Assembly: GCA_964625615.1 (NCBI GenBank)
Contig: CAZVDU010000073.1
Coordinates: 1-21,084, forward strand
Reading direction: 5' to 3'
From: M269 sp964625615
Lineage (GTDB): Bacteria; Pseudomonadota; Gammaproteobacteria; Enterobacterales; Alteromonadaceae
Length of the DNA: 21,084 nt
The notes beneath the pieces are model-generated. The model made no database searches. It was not told where the DNA came from and saw only the letters and a list, made by a program, of their open reading frames with translations. Both the position numbers and the translations under genes were made by a program. Position 1 is the stretch's first letter; each line of letters starts with the position of its first letter. Below are positions 15,777 to 21,084 of the stretch, piece by piece.

Positions 15777-16688
15777 CTAAGCTCCTTCTTCTCTTAATGG
15801 AAGCACCCAATAAATTCCCTTAAACTCAGCCACGGCTTTATCGTCACTCATAATATCAACTTGCAGTTTAACTTGGCATTTCTTACCTTTATCAAGCACT
15901 GAAAATTTAGCTGACACAGTTTCAATATTGCAAACAGCTCTAGGCGTTAGGGTGAGTGGTTTATGATAATGGATATTTCCATCACCTAAAACAATATCTC
16001 CTCTTCTCCCCAGCTGCTTGAGTTGCAAAAATATCATTCCCCAGCCTGTCAGTGTTGCCAAAGAAAAAATACTGCCAGCAAACATGGTACCGTGCAGGTT
16101 AATATTTTTATTCAAGGAAGCTCGTGTTTCTAATGTACGACCAGAGTATTGGAATAGCTTTATCCCCATTTGTTCGGTTATCGGGATCGTCTCATACCAG
16201 GTTCTTTGTAACTCATCACACCAGGCAGGATGCAACATGATGGCGTTCAACTCTGTCAATCGCTTAATCATTTGCTGACGATTTAGCACACCCAACTCAA
16301 CCGTAGGATTACCTTCAACTTCATAGCCACAGCTTTCGAAGAACGGGATAGACGTATCGCGGCTGTTAGTGACAATTCGTTGAACACCATTTTCTCGAGC
16401 GACAGCCTCAAGAGAGGAAACAATGAGCTTCCCCACACCTTTTCCACGTAGCTCGTTTGACACTGCTATGTGTTTCACCTGTGCCTCTTCTGGTGTATTG
16501 AAGTGCAATCGACCTATAGCAATCACTTCACCTTTCTGATTGCGCACAAATCGGTGCTCTGCAACGCTTTCGTATTCATCCCGCTCAGAACCTTTGGGGA
16601 AATTAAATGGCTTACCAAGCATTTGCCACCTAAAATCGAAATAGGTTTCAAGTTCTAATTCTGACTTAGGTGTTTCTACTCTATACAT
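15777..16688 (-). CDS. GNAT-hotdog fusion, YiiD/MadA-like
   Basis: This 303-residue two-domain protein matches E. coli YiiD in layout. The N-terminal GNAT domain (about 1-150) has the acetyl-CoA loop RGKGVG (81-86) and NSRDTSIPFFESCGYE (108-123). The C-terminal hotdog domain (about 165-300) has the conserved NLHGTMFAGSIFSLATLTGWG (about 197-217). E. coli YiiD has been reported, as MadA, to be a malonyl-ACP decarboxylase that supplies acetyl-ACP for fatty-acid initiation through this domain. I transfer that role by similarity. The ATG at 16688 has AAGAGA upstream. It is divergent from the spermidine-synthase-like gene. Confidence 0.88.
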   Translation of the reverse strand: MYRVETPKSELELETYFDFRWQMLGKPFNFPKGSERDEYESVAEHRFVRNQKGEVIAIGRLHFNTPEEAQVKHIAVSNELRGKGVGKLIVSSLEAVARENGVQRIVTNSRDTSIPFFESCGYEVEGNPTVELGVLNRQQMIKRLTELNAIMLHPAWCDELQRTWYETIPITEQMGIKLFQYSGRTLETRASLNKNINLHGTMFAGSIFSLATLTGWGMIFLQLKQLGRRGDIVLGDGNIHYHKPLTLTPRAVCNIETVSAKFSVLDKGKKCQVKLQVDIMSDDKAVAEFKGIYWVLPLREEGA

Positions 16689-16802
16689 TCAATCAAGTCT
16701 CTTTTAGCGGCTCTCTAACCATTGCTTTTTTTCTAAAGGATAGGGATTATATCAAATCTGTGAAATAGTAGAGCCTACATTCTGTTAAACCTAAAACAAG
16801 CA

Positions 16803-17534
16803 TTGCAAAATGCTGAGCTGCAGTATTTTAATCAAACTGAGCATGGCAAAATCGAAGTCTATCAAAATCAACGGTATCGTTGGCTATGCCTCAACGGCAC
16901 TCTTCAGACAATGATGGATTGTACAAAGCCAGAACGATTGGTTTTACCGCACTTACATGCACTCGCCATAGCATTCTACTTTAAACCATCAGCTTCTCTG
17001 ATTATTGAATTGGGGTTGGGTGGAGGTGCTCTACCACGTCATATAAAAAAACACTTTCCCCATACCGAATTGCTCAGTGCAGAAATAGAGCCCGCCATTA
17101 TTGATTGCTTTAAGCGCTTCTTTATTGGCAATATTCAATCAGAAAAACACACTATTGAGCAAGCAGATGCCTGTCAGTTTATGCAAACCAAACGTCAAAG
17201 TGACATTTTATTTATTGACCTCTTTGGTGAAAATGCAGCCCCACCATTTCTTAATCGTGAAGCTTTTTATGCCGACTGCTTCTCTAATCTAAAAGATGAT
17301 GGTCTGCTCGTCCTCAATTTACTCCCCAACCATCCCTTTCAACCTGAACAACTTAAACGTATGCTAGGTGAGTTATCTGGGCAAAAAACACTGATTTTAA
17401 GCATTCCCGGTTACAAGAATCGGATTGTTTTTGCATCAAAACAAGCGATTCCGCCACTACGTTACAATGACAACATCAATGAATTTGCCAAAGAACATCA
17501 CATAGATTTACTCAGTTTCATACAGATGAATTAG
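16803..17534 (+). CDS. Spermidine synthase-like / class I methyltransferase-fold protein
   Basis: This 243-residue protein has the polyamine-synthase-type Rossmann fold. Opening strands contain GKIEVYQNQRYRWL. Motif I is ELGLGGGALPRHI (about 69-81). An acidic motif II follows (SAEIEPAI), then DACQFM and DILFIDLFGENAAPPFL. It looks like the short spermidine-synthase-like group rather than a true SpeE, because the catalytic Asp context of SpeE is replaced by IDLFGE. The substrate is unknown. TTG at 16803 is the only in-frame start with room for the conserved N-terminus, but it has no Shine-Dalgarno; an upstream TGA closes the frame. A possible promoter is TTGCTT (16722-16727), 17 nt, GATTAT (16745-16750). 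It ends 14 nt from dtd, converging. Confidence 0.75.
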   Translation: MQNAELQYFNQTEHGKIEVYQNQRYRWLCLNGTLQTMMDCTKPERLVLPHLHALAIAFYFKPSASLIIELGLGGGALPRHIKKHFPHTELLSAEIEPAIIDCFKRFFIGNIQSEKHTIEQADACQFMQTKRQSDILFIDLFGENAAPPFLNREAFYADCFSNLKDDGLLVLNLLPNHPFQPEQLKRMLGELSGQKTLILSIPGYKNRIVFASKQAIPPLRYNDNINEFAKEHHIDLLSFIQMN

Positions 17535-17548
17535 TTGCTATCAATGCA

Positions 17549-17986
17549 TCAAACTTCGAGCCAAAAAGTCACGGGGCCATCGTTACAGCTAGTCACTTGC
17601 ATATCAGCACCAAACTTTCCGGTTTCTACGTCAATACCCTGTTGCTGAGCTAAACGAATAAAGTCCTCGTAAAGTACTTTACTCATTGTCGGTTCCCCTG
17701 CATTTGAAAACCCTGGCCGGTTACCTTTTTTAGTATCTGCAGCTAACGTAAACTGAGAAACAACCAACAACTTTCCCTCGACCTGTTTTATATTGAGATT
17801 CATTTTTCCATTCTCATCTGAGAAGATGCGGCAATTAATGACTTTAGCGACCAGTTTCTCGACCTGCTCGCGAGCATCATTCTTCTGAACACCTAGCAAG
17901 AGCAAAATACCCTGTTCAATTTGCCCGACAACTTGTTCCTCAATTTCTACCTTAGCATTTGATACACGCTGTATAAGCCCAATCAT
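17549..17986 (-). CDS. dtd: D-aminoacyl-tRNA deacylase
   Basis: Dtd hydrolyses D-aminoacyl-tRNAs and so protects translation from D-amino acids. With the start at ATG 17986 the protein has 145 residues, exactly the E. coli length, and opens with the conserved MIGLIQRVSNAKV. GGAG lies 5 nt upstream. An in-frame ATG at 18013 would add 9 residues not seen in the family. Signature motifs are SQFTLAADT (77-85) and the cross-subunit Gly-Pro motif in NDGPVTFWLEV (135-145). Confidence 0.96.
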   Translation of the reverse strand: MIGLIQRVSNAKVEIEEQVVGQIEQGILLLLGVQKNDAREQVEKLVAKVINCRIFSDENGKMNLNIKQVEGKLLVVSQFTLAADTKKGNRPGFSNAGEPTMSKVLYEDFIRLAQQQGIDVETGKFGADMQVTSCNDGPVTFWLEV

Positions 17987-18102
17987 TGTGACTCCGTCTC
18001 CTTTCAACAACATAATTTAACATGATTGCTGTTTGACCAATTTTCGATTAACGTAATTAGAGGTAATCATATCAAAATAATAATTTTAAAGAGGAAAGTT
18101 AT

Positions 18103-18327
18103 ATGTCTGGACAAGGTTCTGGAGGCAACGTACTTGCCGCAATTTGTAGCCTATTTATCGCAGGCTTAGGTCAGCTGGTTCAAGGCCGCGTGATGAAAGC
18201 GCTAATGTTCGCTGTCGTTGTTTATGTAAGCTACGCTCTCTGGTTTACGTTCGTACTGCCCATTATTGGTGGCATATTCCATTTATGGGCTATTTATGAT
18301 GCCGCAACCTATAAAGGTTCTGACTGA
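18103..18327 (+). CDS. Small TM2-like membrane protein
   Basis: This 74-residue protein has two hydrophobic segments (about 9-27 and 33-56) separated by GQLVQGRVMKA, then a third short hydrophobic stretch ending in HLWAIYDAATYKGSD. The F-I-A-G-L-G-Q...G-R loop and W-x-I-x-D-A-A end are typical of small TM2-related proteins common in gammaproteobacteria; none has a defined function. GAGGA lies about 7 nt before the ATG. Its stop overlaps the start of the lipoprotein gene by one base, so the two are made together. Confidence 0.75.
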   Translation: MSGQGSGGNVLAAICSLFIAGLGQLVQGRVMKALMFAVVVYVSYALWFTFVLPIIGGIFHLWAIYDAATYKGSD

Positions 18328-18962
18328 TGAAAAAAATACCAATTATCGCCTTTGTTATAATGTTGACGGCATGTCAGAGTGCCTACTACGCTGCATGGGA
18401 AAAAGTGGGGGTTGAGAAAAGAGATATCTTAGTTGACCGTGTTGAAGAAGCTGCAGAAGCACAGGAGGATGCTCAGGAGCAATTTACTTCAGCTCTAGAG
18501 CAGTTCAGTGAGTTAATCTCTTTTGATGGTGGCGAGCTACAGTCAGTTTACGACGAGTTGAGTGATCAATATGAAGCCAGTAATGAGTCAGCCGCACGAG
18601 TCACCGCTCGAATAGATAGCGTAGAGTCTGTCGCCGAAGCACTATTCGATGAATGGCAGGACGAACTCGGACAATACTCAAATGAAACGTTAAGGCGCGA
18701 AAGTGATAGGAAACTGAAAGAAACACAGCGGCGTTACAACAGCCTTTTGAAGAGTATGCGTAAAGCTGAGTCGAAAATGGCTCCTGTGTTGTCTGCACTG
18801 AAAGACAACGTGCTCTACTTAAAGCATAACCTCAATGCGAATGCTATCGGCGCTTTGCAAGGAGAGTTTGGCAATATTAAGCGGGAAATAAATCAACTTG
18901 TTAAGGAAATGAACACAGCCATCGAACAATCCAATGATTTTATTGCGAGTTTAAAAACTTAA
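18327..18962 (+). CDS. DUF2959 lipoprotein
   Basis: This 211-residue predicted lipoprotein has a short basic and hydrophobic signal with lipobox LTAC (C16). The following residues (Gln, Ser) do not signal inner-membrane retention by the Asp+2 rule, so the outer membrane is likely. The rest is nearly all long charged helices, with coiled-coil character at about 35-110 and 115-205. The family is DUF2959, of unknown function. It forms a two-gene unit with the TM2-like protein (TGATG junction) and is followed by a strong terminator. Confidence 0.85.
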   Translation: MKKIPIIAFVIMLTACQSAYYAAWEKVGVEKRDILVDRVEEAAEAQEDAQEQFTSALEQFSELISFDGGELQSVYDELSDQYEASNESAARVTARIDSVESVAEALFDEWQDELGQYSNETLRRESDRKLKETQRRYNSLLKSMRKAESKMAPVLSALKDNVLYLKHNLNANAIGALQGEFGNIKREINQLVKEMNTAIEQSNDFIASLKT

Positions 18963-18993
18963 GCACTCTTTTCGATTAAATCTTATGTAAAAG

Positions 18994-19020
18994 AAAAGGC
19001 TCATTAAGAGCCTTTTTTTT
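18994..19020. terminator. Strong bidirectional terminator between DUF2959 gene and hflC
   Basis: AAAAGGCTC (18994-19002) and GAGCCTTTT (19008-19016) form a 9-bp stem with a 5-nt loop, followed by T to 19020. The minus strand also has a T tract after the stem, so it can serve hflC, whose stop is at 19046. Confidence 0.92.
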
Positions 19021-19045
19021 CATTTTATAAATATCGAAGAGTAAC

Positions 19046-19930
19046 CTAAGGTTTACCCGTCGTATTCTTTAAATACTTGAAGAAGTCACTATCAGGTTCA
19101 ACAATGAGTAAGTCTTGCTTGCTATTAAAGCTTGCTCTATATGCATCCATACTTCTTAAGAAGCTAAAGAACTCAGCATCTTTAGTATAAGTATCAGCAT
19201 AAATTTTAGCAGCACCTGCATCACCTTCACCGCGTAATTTACGTGCATTACGCTCTGCGTCTGCCAACATAATGGTTACACGCGCGTCTACGTCGGCGCG
19301 AATAACATCAGCTTTCTCTCTACCTTCAGAACGATGTTCTCTTGCAACAGCTTCACGCTCAGCGCGCATACGTTGATAAATAGAACTACTAACCTCAGTC
19401 GGTAAGTTAATCTGCTTAACGCGCACATCAACGACTAATATGCCTAATTCATCCGAGCTTTCTGATGCTTGTGCTAATGCTTGGTCCATAATCTCTGAAC
19501 GTTCGCCTGACACGATTTCAGAAATGGTTCTTGTACCAAACTCACTACGCAAACCGTTATTTACTTTCTGCTTAAGTAACGATTCAGCTAACGCTCTATT
19601 ACCACCGCTTGTTGCTAAGTAAAACGCTGCAAAATCATTAATGCGCCACTTCACATAAGAATCAACAATCAGGTCTTTCTTTTCAGATGTCACAAATCGA
19701 CCTGGACGGTCATCCAAGGTTTGGACTCGTGCATCAAGTCTTTTCACTTTATCGACAAGGGGCCATTTAAGATGCAAGCCAGGTTCATACACTTTCGTAT
19801 CACCTGAACTCTCTTTCTGCACTTTACCAAACTGAATAACAATCGCTTTGTTACCTTCGTTGACAACAAATACCGATCCAAAACCAAGTATTACAAATAT
19901 AACTAAAATAAAAATAGAAAAATTTTTCAT
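19046..19930 (-). CDS. hflC: HflC, SPFH/prohibitin modulator of FtsH
   Basis: HflC forms with HflK a periplasmic cage around the FtsH protease. It has 294 residues. An N-terminal membrane anchor (about 4-23) precedes the SPFH domain, with NEGNKAIVIQFGKV around 26-39 and LDARVQTLDDRP near 68-79. Then come the helical region rich in EREAVAREHRSEGREKAD (about 190-210) and a C-terminal tail. The start lies 3 nt after the hflK stop, so the genes are cotranscribed and likely coupled. Confidence 0.97.
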   Translation of the reverse strand: MKNFSIFILVIFVILGFGSVFVVNEGNKAIVIQFGKVQKESSGDTKVYEPGLHLKWPLVDKVKRLDARVQTLDDRPGRFVTSEKKDLIVDSYVKWRINDFAAFYLATSGGNRALAESLLKQKVNNGLRSEFGTRTISEIVSGERSEIMDQALAQASESSDELGILVVDVRVKQINLPTEVSSSIYQRMRAEREAVAREHRSEGREKADVIRADVDARVTIMLADAERNARKLRGEGDAGAAKIYADTYTKDAEFFSFLRSMDAYRASFNSKQDLLIVEPDSDFFKYLKNTTGKP

Positions 19931-19933
19931 GAC

Positions 19934-21084
19934 TTAGTTTCTCCCCGGACGTAAGTTACTGCGCGTCGACGGGCGACTATTTGAACTCTGATCCACTGCT
20001 CCAGAGTTATTCCTTAATCCTTCAATTGTACTCCGACTCCTCGTCGTGGACTGTCCACTAGCTTGCTGCTGTAACAACTTATCAAGTGGCAAATACATCA
20101 TGTTGTTACCGCCTTCACCGGTATCAACGACAATTTTGGTACTGCTACTGTATACATCTTCTAATGTTTCAAGATAAATACGTTGGCGTGTCACTTCAGG
20201 CGCTGCCGTATACTGTGGCAATAACTCTTCAAATCGAGCGACTTCACCTTGCGCTTCCAAAACAGAGCGCTGTTTATAAGCTTCAGCTTCTTCTGCCATA
20301 CGATTGACTTGACCACGGGCACGAGGTTCGATTTCACGTGCGTAGGCTTCTGCTTCACGAATAAAACGCTGTTCATCTTCTTGGGCTGATATCGCATCAT
20401 CAAATGCATCTTTAACCTGTTCTGGTGGACGAGCATCTTTAAAGTTTAAATCAACCACTTCGATACCCATGTCATAAGGTTCAATAATGCTTTCCAGTTC
20501 TTGCCAGACTAATTGACGGGTCACTTCACGACCACTGGTAAGTACGTCATCCATCTGTGAGTGACCGACAACATAACGGATAGCGCTATCCATTGCTTGA
20601 CGTAAACTTTCGTCAGGGTTAGTCACTGAGAATCTGTATTTGTAAGGTTCAAAAACTTTATACTGCACTTCCATTTCAACGCGAACAACATTTTCGTCTT
20701 CTGTCAGCATTGAGCCTGATGCAGGTAAGGTGTTAATAGTTTGAATATCAGTAGGGATAACCGTATCAACAAAGGTTGGTTTCCACTGAAGGCCAGGGTC
20801 AACGGTATGGCTATATTGACCAAAACGAAGGACAACACCTCGTTCCGCTTCATTGATTGTATAGAAGCCACTGATGGCCCATACAGCAACGGCAATACCG
20901 ACAATTAGCGAGATACCCATCCCACTGAGACCACCGCCTCCGTTAGATGAGGAGCCGGGCTTTTTACCACCTGATAAAAAACCTAACTTCGAAAATAGGT
21001 TTTTAAAAATATCATCAAGATCTGGTGGTCCTTGATCGCGACCCCCTTTATTTTTCCAGGGATCATTATTATTACCACCGGGCT
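19934..21084 (-). CDS. hflK: HflK, SPFH/prohibitin modulator of FtsH (5' end off window)
   Basis: Partner of HflC. The frame is open to the window edge and shows 382 residues. At the right edge the translated N-terminus reads PGGNNNDPWKNKGGRDQ, then PPDLDDIFKNLFSKLG, then a Gly-rich stretch. This is the standard cytoplasmic HflK start, so only the first few codons (probably MAWNE) are missing. The Met encoded at 20920 is internal, at the edge of the transmembrane segment, and is not the start. The SPFH domain follows (INEAERGVVLRFGQY), then a coiled coil rich in Ala, Glu and Arg, and a low-complexity Ser/Arg/Asn tail. Confidence 0.97.
   Translation of the reverse strand, partial: PGGNNNDPWKNKGGRDQGPPDLDDIFKNLFSKLGFLSGGKKPGSSSNGGGGLSGMGISLIVGIAVAVWAISGFYTINEAERGVVLRFGQYSHTVDPGLQWKPTFVDTVIPTDIQTINTLPASGSMLTEDENVVRVEMEVQYKVFEPYKYRFSVTNPDESLRQAMDSAIRYVVGHSQMDDVLTSGREVTRQLVWQELESIIEPYDMGIEVVDLNFKDARPPEQVKDAFDDAISAQEDEQRFIREAEAYAREIEPRARGQVNRMAEEAEAYKQRSVLEAQGEVARFEELLPQYTAAPEVTRQRIYLETLEDVYSSSTKIVVDTGEGGNNMMYLPLDKLLQQQASGQSTTRSRSTIEGLRNNSGAVDQSSNSRPSTRSNLRPGRN

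Noticed and set aside
17987..18013. Nine-residue N-terminal extension of Dtd from ATG 18013
   Set aside because: The internal ATG gives the exact family length and start sequence and has GGAG 5 nt upstream.
20191..20436. Minus-strand second frame inside hflK
   Set aside because: Lies wholly within the conserved HflK coiled-coil region in another frame; codon bias creates the open frame.

Overview
The window looks like a chromosomal housekeeping segment from a marine-type gammaproteobacterium, probably Alteromonadales-like. The evidence is the E. coli-like orders dksA-gluQ-pcnB, rsmD/ftsY-ftsE-ftsX and hflK-hflC, close orthologs of E. coli PepB, YhgN, YjaG, YjaB and YiiD, and the moderately AT-rich base composition. 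The genus cannot be decided from what is visible.

Layout. Positions 1-1803 (minus) hold dksA, gluQ and the 5' part of pcnB, with a terminator between dksA and gluQ; pcnB appears to start at an AUC or AUU codon. Positions 2184-4144 (plus) hold a YkgJ-type cysteine-cluster protein followed by the M17 aminopeptidase pepB. Then come a 60-residue HTH protein (minus), an exported protein with two YHS repeats (plus, with its own terminator), and the pair yhgN (MarC family) and yjaG (DUF416). Positions 6802-10428 are the divergent rsmD and ftsY-ftsE-ftsX locus, which links SRP targeting, cell-division ABC signalling and rRNA modification.

rpoH normally follows ftsX directly in gammaproteobacteria. 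Here it lies 4.4 kb further on, at 14804. The intervening block carries a small membrane protein, an ABM-fold protein and a YjaB-type acetyltransferase on the plus strand, and two paralogous EAL-HDOD proteins on the minus strand. The second EAL-HDOD gene is divergent from rpoH across a palindrome-rich regulatory region. This block is the most accessory-like part of the window.

Positions 15777-21084 hold a YiiD/MadA-like GNAT-hotdog fusion (minus), a spermidine-synthase-like protein (plus), dtd (minus), a TM2-like membrane protein overlapping a DUF2959 lipoprotein (plus), and hflC and hflK (minus). The TM2/DUF2959 pair and hflC converge on a strong bidirectional terminator. hflK runs off the right edge and lacks only its first few codons.

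I see no CRISPR array, tRNA or rRNA gene, insertion sequence or prophage. No clearly new defence or mobile system is visible. The best leads are the non-AUG pcnB start, the split ftsX/rpoH locus with twin EAL-HDOD genes, the tandem YHS protein, the hexanucleotide tract in ftsY, and several small conserved-looking proteins of unknown role.
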